DNA of 64,000 bases, taken from the NCBI RefSeq assembly GCF_017311575.1, contig NZ_JAFFQY010000063.1, positions 1 through 64,000 of the forward strand, given 5' to 3'. The position numbers were made by a program, and so were the translations under genes. Below are positions 8,430-16,121 of this stretch, piece by piece (positions within the stretch are counted from its first letter, which is position 1; the number at the start of each line of letters is the position of its first letter). Source of the stretch: Roseococcus thiosulfatophilus (GTDB taxonomy: Bacteria > Pseudomonadota > Alphaproteobacteria > Acetobacterales > Acetobacteraceae). Below the pieces are notes generated by a model. That model was not told the origin of the DNA, did not search any database, and was given only the letters and a program-made list of their open reading frames with translations.

Positions 8430-9209
8430 TCAGCGGCCGAACTTCGTGGGGTCGGGGCTGCGCTTGGCCGCGAAGGCCTCGCGCAGCTCGGCGCTTTCCT
8501 CGCTGTCGAGATAGGCGCGCAGCAGCAGGTCATGCGCCATGCGCGACAGCCCGGCGACGCCGCCGGACCGCGCATGGAAGGCGGCCTTGACGCTGGCCAG
8601 CGCGAAGGCGCCGCGCTCGGCGATCTCGCGCGCCCAGGCAAGCGTCGCCTCGCGCAGCTCGGCATCCGGGACGACCTTGTTGATCAGCCCCATCGCCAGC
8701 GCCTCGCGCGCCGGAATCTTCGGATTGGCGAACCAGATCTCCTTCGCGCGCTTCTTGCCCACCAGGTCTTCGAGATACCAGGTGCCGTAGCCGGCATCGA
8801 AGCTGCCCATCATCGGGCCGACCTGGCGGAACACCGCGCTTTCCTTGGCGATGGTCACGTCGCAGACCATCTGCAGCACATTGCCGCCGCCCACCGCGAA
8901 GCCGTTGACGCTGGCGATGATTGGCTTCTGGCACTTCTCGATCGCCTCATACATCTCGAGCGTCGGCAGCGTGCCGGCATAGAGCGTGGTGTCCTCCATG
9001 CCGTCCTTGCGGCCGCCGATGCAGAAGAAGCGTTCGCCGGCGCCGGTCAGCACCAGCACGCGGGTGCGGGTTTCCCGCCGCGCCGCCTCGATGCAGTCGC
9101 GCAGCTCGTGGCAGGTGGCGGCGGTGAACATGTTGCCGTCCTCCGGCCGGTTCAGGGTGATGATCCCGACCGGGCCGTCCTCGGCATAGATGATGGTGGT
9201 GAAGCGCAC
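8430..9209 (-). CDS. MenB/BadI-like crotonase (candidate 2-ketocyclohexanecarboxyl-CoA hydrolase)
   Basis: A 259-residue crotonase-fold enzyme of the MenB/BadI branch. It has FCIGG at residues 63-67, NGFAVGGGNVLQMVCDVTIA, and GPMMGSFDAGYGTWYLEDL with Asp138, the position of the conserved Asp in MenB. Its end, KRSPDPTKFG, also matches that branch. MenB closes a ring and BadI opens one, both through this fold. The genome context has no other menaquinone gene and is a beta-oxidation operon, so the BadI-like ring-cleaving role is the better guess. It starts directly after the CoA-transferase stop, with no gap. Confidence 0.82.
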   Translation of the reverse strand: MRFTTIIYAEDGPVGIITLNRPEDGNMFTAATCHELRDCIEAARRETRTRVLVLTGAGERFFCIGGRKDGMEDTTLYAGTLPTLEMYEAIEKCQKPIIASVNGFAVGGGNVLQMVCDVTIAKESAVFRQVGPMMGSFDAGYGTWYLEDLVGKKRAKEIWFANPKIPAREALAMGLINKVVPDAELREATLAWAREIAERGAFALASVKAAFHARSGGVAGLSRMAHDLLLRAYLDSEESAELREAFAAKRSPDPTKFGR

Positions 9210-10382
9210 TCAATTCCTCCCAAGCCAGTCCCGCAGGACCTCTTGTGTGTGTTCGCCATGCCGCGGCGGGGCGCGGCGCGGCACATTCGCCGCGCCGTCC
9301 AGATGGAACCCCGTGCCGACCTGCGGCACCAGCCGCGCGCCATCGCGCAGCGCGAAGAACAGGCCGCGCTCGGCCAGCAGCGGATCGGCCGCCACCTCAT
9401 CCACGCGGTTGATCGGCCCGGCCGGAATGCGCGCGGCGGCGAGGATGCGCAGCCAATGCGCGCGCGGCCGTGTGCGCAGCACCGCCTGGATCGCAGCGAC
9501 GATGGCGGGGCGGTCGGCCCGGCGCAGGGCGTTCGTCGCATGCGCCTCGGCAGCCCCGGCCGCGGGGTCGCCCACCGCATCCCAGAAGCGCTGCCAGATG
9601 GCGTCGCTGCCGAGCCCGAGCGTCATCGGATGATCCGCCGTCTCGAAAGCCTGGTAGATGGCGATCACGCTGTCGGTGCCGCCCGAGCGTCGCGGCACCT
9701 CGCCGGAGCCGAGATAGGGCACGATGCGGCAGGCCAGGAAGCGCGTCATGCTCTCGACCAGCGACACGTCGATGGCATGGCCGCGCCCGCTGCGGGCGCG
9801 GTCGAGCAGCGCGGCAAGGGTCGCCATGGCGGCGTCCTGCCCGGCGAGCAGGTCGGCCGCCGGCGCGCCGACCTTCTGGGGCGGGCCGTCCGGCGCGCCG
9901 GTCAGGTCCATGATGCCGGCATGGCCTTCCGCGATCAGGTCGTAGCAGGTCCAGTCGGCGCGCGGCCCGGTGAGGCCGAAGCCGGTGATCGCCACATGGA
10001 TCGCATCCGGGCGGATGGCGTGGATCTGCCGGGCGGACAGCCCGCGCTTCTCCAGCACGCGGGGCGGCTGGCTGACCAGGACCACATCGGCCGCGGCGAT
10101 CAGCGCATGCTGGGTCGCCGTGTCATCGCTGGCCAGCGCCATCGCCCGCTTGTTGCGGTTGACCGCCAGGAACCACAGGCTCTCCTCCACCAGGAAGGGC
10201 GGGCCCCAGCCGCGGGCGTCATCCGGGCTGTCCGGCCGTTCCACCTTCACGACATCGGCACCAAAGTCCCCTAGCAGCATCGCCGCGTAGGGCCCGGCGA
10301 TGGAGCCGGTGAGGTCGAGCACCCGGATGCCATCCAGCAAGGCGAATCCACGGCCGGGTGTGACCACCGGCAGGCCGTCCAT
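9210..10382 (-). CDS. CaiB/BaiF family CoA-transferase, first gene of the catabolic operon
   Basis: A 390-residue class III CoA-transferase with RVLDLTGSIAGPYAAMLLG, DVVKVERPDSPDDARGWGPP, AVNRNKRAMAL, and a GHAIDVSLVESMTRF block. The ATG at this position follows an AGAAG-type ribosome site and gives the standard N-terminus; longer in-frame extensions would run through the promoter region. It leads the minus-strand operon and lies opposite the sigma-54 activator gene. It probably supplies or recycles CoA for the pathway substrate, as an alternative to the ATP-dependent ligase encoded two genes downstream. Confidence 0.88.
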   Translation of the reverse strand: MDGLPVVTPGRGFALLDGIRVLDLTGSIAGPYAAMLLGDFGADVVKVERPDSPDDARGWGPPFLVEESLWFLAVNRNKRAMALASDDTATQHALIAAADVVLVSQPPRVLEKRGLSARQIHAIRPDAIHVAITGFGLTGPRADWTCYDLIAEGHAGIMDLTGAPDGPPQKVGAPAADLLAGQDAAMATLAALLDRARSGRGHAIDVSLVESMTRFLACRIVPYLGSGEVPRRSGGTDSVIAIYQAFETADHPMTLGLGSDAIWQRFWDAVGDPAAGAAEAHATNALRRADRPAIVAAIQAVLRTRPRAHWLRILAAARIPAGPINRVDEVAADPLLAERGLFFALRDGARLVPQVGTGFHLDGAANVPRRAPPRHGEHTQEVLRDWLGRN

Positions 10383-10442
10383 CGGCAGGGTTTCTTCTCG
10401 GGCTCTGGCGGACACGTGGATGGCTCCTCTAGCCCGCATCCC

Positions 10443-10458
10443 ATCAATTTGCGTGCCA
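10443..10458 (-). promoter_or_regulatory. Candidate sigma-54 promoter for the minus-strand operon
   Basis: On the minus strand the sequence reads TGGCACGCAAATTGAT: a perfect -24 TGGCAC, 5-bp spacing, and TTGAT in place of the consensus TTGCW. It lies about 60 bp before the first operon ATG and shares TGGCACGCA with the perfect site at 12249-12264. The lost C of the -12 GC pair lowers confidence. Confidence 0.5.
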
Positions 10459-10502
10459 GCCCCTGCCTGTGGGAGCGCCGGCGCTTTGCGGGCGGGCCGC
10501 GC

Positions 10503-10557
10503 GGACATGTGTGTCCCACCCGTGTTCGCCGGCGGACATCTCTGTTACTATGTGTCC
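10503..10557. promoter_or_regulatory. Inverted-repeat operator candidates (GGACA/TGTCC) between operon and activator
   Basis: GGACA-N4-TGTCC lies at 10503-10516 and a second pair GGACA-N14-TGTCC at 10534-10557; more GCGGACA half-sites occur near 10409 and 10564. The group sits about 50-100 bp upstream of the candidate minus-strand -24/-12 element, a usual distance for an enhancer, and just before the activator's own ribosome site. Binding of the activator here, with autoregulation, is inference. Confidence 0.5.
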
Positions 10558-10572
10558 CAAGGGAGGACACGC

Positions 10573-12231
10573 ATGGCCGCAGAGGCATCCATTCCAGGAC
10601 GGGTCAGTGGCATCGCGCTGTTCGACGCAGCCGGGCGTCTGCTGACGGCACTCGGCAGCGCGGCGGAGCCCCGCCTTCGGATGCTGCTGAGCGATGGTGA
10701 ATGGCGTCTCGGGCTCCGCCAGCGCCGGATAACGCCCTTGCAGCCCGAGCGGGACCGCAAGTTACTGGCCATCCTGGTTCCGCTTGGCGCCGCCGGCGAA
10801 GCCGTGCTGGTCAGCAATCCGCCGGGCGAGGCGCTGCTCACCTTCCTGTTCGCCGTCGATTTCGCCTGGGATGTCCTGCATCACCTCGTTACCGACCCGC
10901 ATGACGCAATGACAATCGTGGATGGCGCGGGACGCGTCGCGTACCTCTCGCCGGTGCATGAGCGCTTCTTCGGCCTAGAGTCCGGCTCGGCGATCGGCCG
11001 GCCCGTGACCGAGGTGATCGAGAATACCCGCCTTCCTCAGGTGCTGCGGTCGGGCAAGCCGGAAGTCGGCGAGATTCAGCGTATGCGCGGGATGGACCGG
11101 GTGGTGTCGCGCGTTCCCATACGGCGCGAAGGTGTCGTGGTCGGCGCCATCGGGCGGGTCATGTTCAAGGGACCCGAACAGGTCGAGGCCCTGGCGAAGC
11201 GCGTCAACGTGCTGGAGCGCGAAGTGGCGTTCTATCGCCGCGAGGCCGATGCGCTGCGTGGCCGCGGCGGGGTTGCTTCGGCGATCGTCGGTCGGAGCGC
11301 CGCGATCGAGCGGCTGCGCGTTCGCATCGCGAAGGTCGCGCCGCTCGATGTCGCGGTGCTGATCCTGGGGGAAAGCGGGACCGGCAAGGAACTCGTCGCC
11401 CGCGCCCTGCATCGCGAGGGGCCGCGCCGCGCTGGCCCGCTGGTGGCGGTCAATGCCGCGGCCTTACCGGCCAGCCTGGTGGAGAGCGAGCTGTTCGGCT
11501 ATGCGCCTGGTGCCTTCACCGGCGCCGAGCGGCGAGGCCGTAAGGGCCGCTTCGAGCAGGCCGATGGCGGCACCGTGTTCCTCGACGAGATCGGCGATAT
11601 GCCTCTCGAGGTTCAGGCCAAGCTGCTGCGGGTGCTGCAGGAAAGAGTGGTCGAGCCGGTGGGCGGCGATCGTCCCGTCCCGGTCGATTTCCGCCTGGTC
11701 GCTGCCACCAACCGCGACCTCAAGGCCATGGTGGATGCAGGCCAGTTCCGGCTCGACCTCTACTACCGGATCGCCACCGTGTCGCTGGAGGTGCCGCGGC
11801 TGGCCGACCATGCGGAGGACATTCCAGAGCTGGTGCGGCACTTCCTCGGGGAACTGGCGGAGCTGCACGGCCGCCGGCCACCCGAGATATCGCCGGAGGC
11901 TGAGGCGATGCTGATGGCCCGCTCCTGGCCCGGCAATGTCCGCCAGCTACGGCACACACTGGAACGCGCGCTGATCTTCGCCGAGGGCAGCACGCTGCGC
12001 CCCGGTGATTTCGATACGATCGAGCCCTCGTCTACGCTGGTCACCGCGACCGCCACCACCCTGGCGGCCAGCGGCGCCGAGCGCCTGCCCGAGGCGACGT
12101 CCCGCATGGAGGAGGCGCTGATCCGCCGCGCCCTGGCGCAGGCCGGCGGCAATAAGAAGCGCGCGGCGGCCGATCTTGGCATTTCGCGCTCCCATCTCTA
12201 TCGGAAGCTCGAGGCGATGGGGGTGCGCTGA
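10573..12231 (+). CDS. Sigma-54-dependent transcriptional activator (PAS - AAA+ - Fis)
   Basis: A 552-residue enhancer-binding protein. A PAS-type sensor region lies at about residues 100-200 (DAMTIVDGAGRVAYLSPVHE, GRPVTEVIENTRLP), then a short coiled linker. The AAA+ domain follows, with Walker A GESGTGKE near 267 and the sigma-54 contact loop GAFTGA near 314. Walker B (VFLDEIGDM) and SWPGNVRQL come next. A Fis-type helix-turn-helix closes the protein (KKRAAADLGISRSHLYRKL). The ATG follows GGGAGGA by a good distance. The gene is flanked by a catabolic operon on one side and TctC receptors on the other, each with a -24/-12 candidate, so it very likely controls both. PAS ligand unknown. Confidence 0.95.
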   Translation: MAAEASIPGRVSGIALFDAAGRLLTALGSAAEPRLRMLLSDGEWRLGLRQRRITPLQPERDRKLLAILVPLGAAGEAVLVSNPPGEALLTFLFAVDFAWDVLHHLVTDPHDAMTIVDGAGRVAYLSPVHERFFGLESGSAIGRPVTEVIENTRLPQVLRSGKPEVGEIQRMRGMDRVVSRVPIRREGVVVGAIGRVMFKGPEQVEALAKRVNVLEREVAFYRREADALRGRGGVASAIVGRSAAIERLRVRIAKVAPLDVAVLILGESGTGKELVARALHREGPRRAGPLVAVNAAALPASLVESELFGYAPGAFTGAERRGRKGRFEQADGGTVFLDEIGDMPLEVQAKLLRVLQERVVEPVGGDRPVPVDFRLVAATNRDLKAMVDAGQFRLDLYYRIATVSLEVPRLADHAEDIPELVRHFLGELAELHGRRPPEISPEAEAMLMARSWPGNVRQLRHTLERALIFAEGSTLRPGDFDTIEPSSTLVTATATTLAASGAERLPEATSRMEEALIRRALAQAGGNKKRAAADLGISRSHLYRKLEAMGVR

Positions 12232-12248
12232 ACCACCCTGCCGGAGGC

Positions 12249-12264
12249 TGGCACGCACCTTGCT
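12249..12264 (+). promoter_or_regulatory. Sigma-54 (-24/-12) promoter
   Basis: TGGCAC-GCACC-TTGCT matches the consensus TGGCAC-N5-TTGCW exactly. It starts 17 bp after the activator stop codon and about 50 bp before the ribosome site of the first TctC gene, so it should drive the receptor pair under the neighbouring activator. Confidence 0.85.
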
Positions 12265-12314
12265 GCCATAACCCGAGGAAGGCCCGATCACGGGCCACCA
12301 AGGGAGGAATGCGA

Positions 12315-13280
12315 ATGATCCATCGTCGGTATCTCGTGGCTGCGGCAGCCGCCGCGGCGCTAGGCGGGCACGCATTCGCCCAAGGCACTTGGCCCAGCCG
12401 GCCGGTGCGGATCATCCTCCCCGTCCCTCCCGGGGGTGCCTTCGACGCAACGGTCCGGATGATTCAGGAACCGCTCTCCCGCCTGCTCGGCCAGCCGGTC
12501 GTGGTTGAGAATCGTGGCGGCGGCGGCGGTGTGCCGGCCGCCGACGCCGTCATCCGGTCGAGTGACGGTTACAGCTTCGGCCTGATTGGCAGCAGCCATG
12601 CGGCCAATGCCACGCTGATGCAGGGCCTGCCCTTCGATCCCGTCGCCGACATCGCACCGGTGAACCTTCTGGCCCGCTGGCCGAATGTGATCTCCGTGCA
12701 TCCCTCGACACCGTGGCGGACGCTCGCCGAGTTGGTGGCGGCGGCAAAGGCGCGGCCGGGCAGCATCTCCTACGGGTCGCCGGGGATCGGCCTGTCGCAA
12801 CATTTGGCCGGCGAGCTTTTGAAGATACGCGCCGGCGTCGACATCACCCATATTCCCTATCGCGGTGCCGGCCCCGCGCTGAACGATGGCGTCGCCGGCC
12901 ATGTGCCGATGGTCGTCACCGCGCTGGCCTCGACAGCGCCGCAGGTGCGGGCGGGGCGACTGCGGGCCCTGGCCGTCACCGGGCCGGTCCGGGCGCCGCT
13001 TCTGGCCGAGGTGCCCACGGTGGCGGAATCGGGCTTCCCGGGCTTCGACGTCAGCGAATGGATCGGCATCATGGGGCCGGCCGCGACGCCGCCCGATGTC
13101 GTCGGCCGGCTCAACGCGGCGCTGACCGCCGCCATGCGCGACCCCGACGTGGCGCGGCGGCTGGAGGAAGCGGGGATCGAGGTGCTGACCTCCACCCCGG
13201 CCGCCTTCGGGGATTTCGTCCGCGCGCAGGTGCAGACCCTCGGCAACATCATCCGCACCGCCGGGATCCGTGCGGAATGA
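12315..13280 (+). CDS. TctC/Bug family periplasmic solute-binding protein
   Basis: A 321-residue exported receptor. An N-terminal signal peptide is followed by WPSRPVRIILPVPPGGAFDA, VVVENRGGGGGVPAADAV, and THIPYRGAGPALNDGVAG, the hallmarks of the Bug family. Two in-frame ATGs are possible; the second was chosen because GGGAGG lies 7 bp before it but only about 1 bp before the first. Bug proteins bind carboxylates in the periplasm. Linked control with the catabolic operon suggests it captures that pathway's substrate or a related acid. No TctA/TctB gene is adjacent, so it may act with the distant TctBA pair or as a sensor. Confidence 0.92.
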   Translation: MIHRRYLVAAAAAAALGGHAFAQGTWPSRPVRIILPVPPGGAFDATVRMIQEPLSRLLGQPVVVENRGGGGGVPAADAVIRSSDGYSFGLIGSSHAANATLMQGLPFDPVADIAPVNLLARWPNVISVHPSTPWRTLAELVAAAKARPGSISYGSPGIGLSQHLAGELLKIRAGVDITHIPYRGAGPALNDGVAGHVPMVVTALASTAPQVRAGRLRALAVTGPVRAPLLAEVPTVAESGFPGFDVSEWIGIMGPAATPPDVVGRLNAALTAAMRDPDVARRLEEAGIEVLTSTPAAFGDFVRAQVQTLGNIIRTAGIRAE

Positions 13281-14245
13281 GCCCGCTCGCAAGGCGCTCG
13301 CTGCTGGGTCTTGTCCTGGCCCCGCTCGCAGGTCCGGCCTCGGCGCAGGCCTGGCCGAGCCGGCCGCTGCGCTTCATCGTTCCCTTCGCGCCGGGTGGCA
13401 CGACGGACATCCTGGCGCGCCTGCTCGCCCCACGGTTGTCCGAGACATTCGGACAGCCGGTCACGGTCGAGAATCGCGGGGGCGCCGGCGGTGTCCCTGG
13501 AACCGAGGCGATCGCCCGCGCCGCGCCGGATGGCCATGCCTTCGGCCTGGTGATCTCCGGCCATGTCGCCACACCCTTCCTCGTGCCGACGCTGCCCTAC
13601 GATCCGATCGCCGATTTCGCGCCGGTGATGCTGGCCGCACGGACGCCGATGGTGCTGGTCGTGCCGGCGAGGCTTCCCGCCGCAGACGCGGCCGCCTTCG
13701 CGGCGCTGCTGGGCACGCGCGGCACGCCGCTGAGCTACGCCTCATCCGGGCTCGGCTCTGTCCAACATCTGGCGATGGAGCGGCTTTCGGCCCAGCTCGG
13801 AGTCGAGATGCTGCACATTCCCTATCGCGGCTCCGGGCCGGCGTTGGCGGACCTCGCGAGCGGCACAGTGGACGCGATGTTCATGCCTACCAGCACGTGG
13901 CGGCCGCATGCCGCCAATCCCATGCTGCGGGCGCTGGCGATTTCTTCGCCGGAGCAGTCGCCGGCCTTTCGCGACCTGCCCACCCTGTCGGCGACCATCG
14001 CCCCGGGCTTCGCGGCTGCGGAATGGTGGGCCGTGCTGGCGCCACGCAGCACGCCGGCGCCGCTGGTGGAGCAACTTCGCCACGCGCTGGCGCAGGCCCT
14101 CGCGCATCCCGAGACGGCGCGGCGCCTGCGCGAGACCGATGTTGACGTGCTGGCCTCCGGCCCCGACGCGCTGATGACGGCGCTGCGCGCGGAGCTGGCG
14201 GCCAACCGTGACCTTGCCGCCCGTGGCGTATTTCGGCCCGGCTGA
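13277..14245 (+). CDS. TctC/Bug family periplasmic solute-binding protein (second of a tandem pair)
   Basis: A 322-residue Bug receptor: a signal peptide ending near ASAQA, then WPSRPLRFIVPFAPGGTTDI, VTVENRGGAGGVPGTEAI, LHIPYRGSGPALADLASG. ATG overlaps the stop of the first receptor (ATGA), so the two are translated together. The two proteins are clearly homologous but well diverged, which suggests different ligands rather than a recent duplication. Expression should follow the sigma-54 promoter upstream of the first receptor. Confidence 0.92.
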   Translation: MSPLARRSLLGLVLAPLAGPASAQAWPSRPLRFIVPFAPGGTTDILARLLAPRLSETFGQPVTVENRGGAGGVPGTEAIARAAPDGHAFGLVISGHVATPFLVPTLPYDPIADFAPVMLAARTPMVLVVPARLPAADAAAFAALLGTRGTPLSYASSGLGSVQHLAMERLSAQLGVEMLHIPYRGSGPALADLASGTVDAMFMPTSTWRPHAANPMLRALAISSPEQSPAFRDLPTLSATIAPGFAAAEWWAVLAPRSTPAPLVEQLRHALAQALAHPETARRLRETDVDVLASGPDALMTALRAELAANRDLAARGVFRPG

Positions 14246-14317
14246 CGCGGCGCGGCGCCGCTCATCAAATCTTCAACTCGGCATCGGATACTGCATCGAG
14301 AGACCGAGGAAGACCCC

Positions 14318-14611
14318 ATGCTGCGCCGCATCGCCTCATTCGCGAACCATCTGAGCCTCACGTTGCGCGTGGTACTCGGGAGCACCGTGGTTCTGGTGGG
14401 CGTCGCTGCCGCCCTGACCTGGCGCGCCACGGAGGCGAATCAGAAGGCGGTGATCCAGCAGCTGGAGGCGCGCACACGCGGCGCCATGAACCTGACCATC
14501 GCCCGCCTCCAGGCGTTCCAGCGCGGGCAGGGGAAGCGGCGCGGCCATGCTGTCCATAACGGGATCCTCCTGCCCACGACCTTGGCGGCCTGCGCGTTGA
14601 CGCGCGGTTAA
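14318..14611 (+). pseudogene. N-terminal fragment of a methyl-accepting chemotaxis-type membrane protein
   Basis: About 67 residues read like the start of a chemoreceptor: a basic N-terminus, one membrane span (VVLGSTVVLVGVAAALTW, about residues 18-35) and a helical start of a periplasmic domain (ATEANQKAVIQQLEARTRGA). After about residue 68 the frame turns into unrelated, non-conserved sequence and stops at 97 residues. No HAMP or signalling domain follows. It lies exactly at the left edge of the gas vesicle locus and is probably a scar left when that locus was inserted or when the rest was deleted. It could also be a small genuine membrane protein; this is less likely. Confidence 0.5.
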
Positions 14612-14714
14612 GGCGGGGGTGCGCGCGGGCTTAACCGCATCTTCACGGCGGCCATGCGACGAGGTGGGCGGCCCTGGCGCCCCGCGCGGTGCCAAAACAC
14701 GGAGACCCTCCATC

Positions 14715-15197
14715 ATGAGTGCCGCCCACGCCGTGCCGCATGACGCGCCCGATCCCGCCCCGACGCGCGGGCTGAAGCGCAAGCCGCAATCGGTCACGCT
14801 GCAGGTCAGTGGCGGCCGTCCGCTGCGCCTGCGCGGGGAGTTGCTGGCCGAGGGCAACAGCTGGGCCCCGGGCACCGAGGCCTGGCACGAGATCGCCCTT
14901 TATCGCCACGACCAGGAGGAGGTGGCGGTCGCGCTGCGAACCTTCCGCAAGGCCGAGGGCAGCACCGACATCCACCGCGCCGAGCTCTTCCCCAACCTGG
15001 AGGAGGCCATGGCCTGGCTCATCGCCTTCGACCCGACGGCGGACCTGCAGGTGGACCTCGACTGCGCGGACCGCACGCTCAGCACCGCCATGATCACGCT
15101 CCGTGCGGCCACGCTGCGCCAGCGGGCGGACGACATCATCCGCCAGTACCAGTCGCTGCTGGGCGAGATGCTGCTGCACCTCGACCAGGGCGCTTGA
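14715..15197 (+). CDS. WHE-motif gas-vesicle-locus protein, paralogue 1
   Basis: A 160-residue cytosolic-looking protein that I do not recognise. It shares a pattern with two other genes of this unit: RPLRLRGELL, then a GTEAWHEIALY block, alternating strand residues EEVAVALRTFRKAEGS, then a LEEAMAWLIAFDP block and a C-terminal helix with RQYQSLLGEMLLHL. The pattern suggests a small beta-sheet domain followed by a helical tail. It leads the unit that contains the PYP gene and ends at the terminator near 16642. A role in gas vesicle assembly or its light control is inference from position only. Confidence 0.7.
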   Translation: MSAAHAVPHDAPDPAPTRGLKRKPQSVTLQVSGGRPLRLRGELLAEGNSWAPGTEAWHEIALYRHDQEEVAVALRTFRKAEGSTDIHRAELFPNLEEAMAWLIAFDPTADLQVDLDCADRTLSTAMITLRAATLRQRADDIIRQYQSLLGEMLLHLDQGA

Positions 15198-15225
15198 ACA
15201 CCACCCATCCAAGGAACCCAGGACC

Positions 15226-15600
15226 ATGGAACTCATCAAGTTCGGCAATGACCATGTGGACAACCTCGTCTCGCAGGACCCCGCGCGCCTCGACCGGCTG
15301 CCCTTCGGCGCCATCCTGGTGGACCGCACGGGGCGGGTGCTGAAGTAAAACAACATGCAGGCGGGCCTGACCGGCCGCACCTCGGGCGAGGTGGTGGGCA
15401 AGAATTTCTTCAACGACGTGGCGCCCTGCACCAAGGGCCACCTCTTCCAGGGCCGCTTCCAGCAGGGCGTGGCGCAAGGCTCGATCAACGCGATGTTCGA
15501 ATACGCCTTCGACTACAAGATGCAGCCCTCCAAGGTGCGCGTGCACATGAAGTCCACCTCGATCGACGAGGGCGTCTGGATCTTCATCAAGCGCCTCTGA
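15226..15600 (+). pseudogene. pyp: Photoactive yellow protein gene interrupted by an in-frame TAA at the Tyr42 position
   Basis: Translating through one stop gives a 124-residue protein of PYP length and character. It has MELIKFGNDHVDNL, LPFGAILVDRTGRVLK, then TAA (15346-15348), NNMQAGLTGRT, KNFFNDVAPCT with the chromophore Cys (residue 68, equal to Cys69), and MFEYAFDYKMQPSKVRVHMK. From memory of the Halorhodospira protein, the TAA replaces Tyr42, and Glu46 is Gln here; Thr50 and Arg52 equivalents are kept. TAC to TAA is a single change. An ATG 6 bases after the TAA could restart an 81-residue C-terminal piece. No chromophore biosynthesis gene is seen nearby. A sequencing error cannot be excluded. 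Confidence 0.88.
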
Positions 15601-15605
15601 CCGCC

Positions 15606-16121
15606 ATGCTCCAGGACCGCATCGCCGTCCGGCTGACGCCGGAGCCGCCCGCGCCACCGCCCGAGCCCAGCGGCTTCCTGCACATGCTGCTGCCGCGGCA
15701 CGGCCAGCGGCCGCTGGGCTTCGCCGGGCGCCTGCTGTTCAGCGCCGGCAACCGCGGCACGGCGCCGCGCTGCTGGCACGAGGTGGCGGTCTATGAGCGG
15801 GAGGATGGCGGGCTGGTCGCCGCCATCCGCCAGGGCGCCCGCCTCGATGGCCTGGCCGAGCGCAGCTGGGCCTTCCCCTGCGAAACCCCGGAGGAGGCGC
15901 GCGCCGCCTTCGCCGCGCACGACCCCCTGCCGCCCCTGCCGCTGGACGCGCTGACCGACGCGCCCAATGCGGGGCACAACGCGGCCGCGCTGCTGGAGGC
16001 CGCCGCCGCCCAGCGTCGCCTCTGGCACGCCCTGCTGGAGGCCGTGCTCGGCCCCGCGCCCCATCCGCACCACACCCCCGCCGGCACCGCGCCCGGCCCT
16101 GACCGAGGAGACCACCCGTGA
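15606..16121 (+). CDS. WHE-motif gas-vesicle-locus protein, paralogue 2 (divergent)
   Basis: A 171-residue protein related to the genes on either side of the PYP gene: RPLGFAGRLLFSAGN, then CWHEVAVYEREDGGLVAAIR, then a TPEEARAAFAAHDP block. It has lost the F-K-GEG stretch after the strand region. It has a proline-rich N-terminus (TPEPPAPPPEPSG) and a His/Pro-rich tail, unlike its paralogues. It begins 5 bp after the PYP stop. Function unknown; it seems the most divergent copy. Confidence 0.65.
   Translation: MLQDRIAVRLTPEPPAPPPEPSGFLHMLLPRHGQRPLGFAGRLLFSAGNRGTAPRCWHEVAVYEREDGGLVAAIRQGARLDGLAERSWAFPCETPEEARAAFAAHDPLPPLPLDALTDAPNAGHNAAALLEAAAAQRRLWHALLEAVLGPAPHPHHTPAGTAPGPDRGDHP

Noticed and set aside
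6843-10274. A 1143-residue open frame on the plus strand
   Set aside because: It runs antisense to four clear enzyme genes; in such GC-rich DNA long antisense frames are expected and its protein is Arg/His/Ala-rich without domains.
15355-15600. The C-terminal half of PYP as an independent gene
   Set aside because: It continues the same frame and lines up with PYP after one stop; no ribosome site lies before its ATG. Restart remains possible and is noted in the findings.
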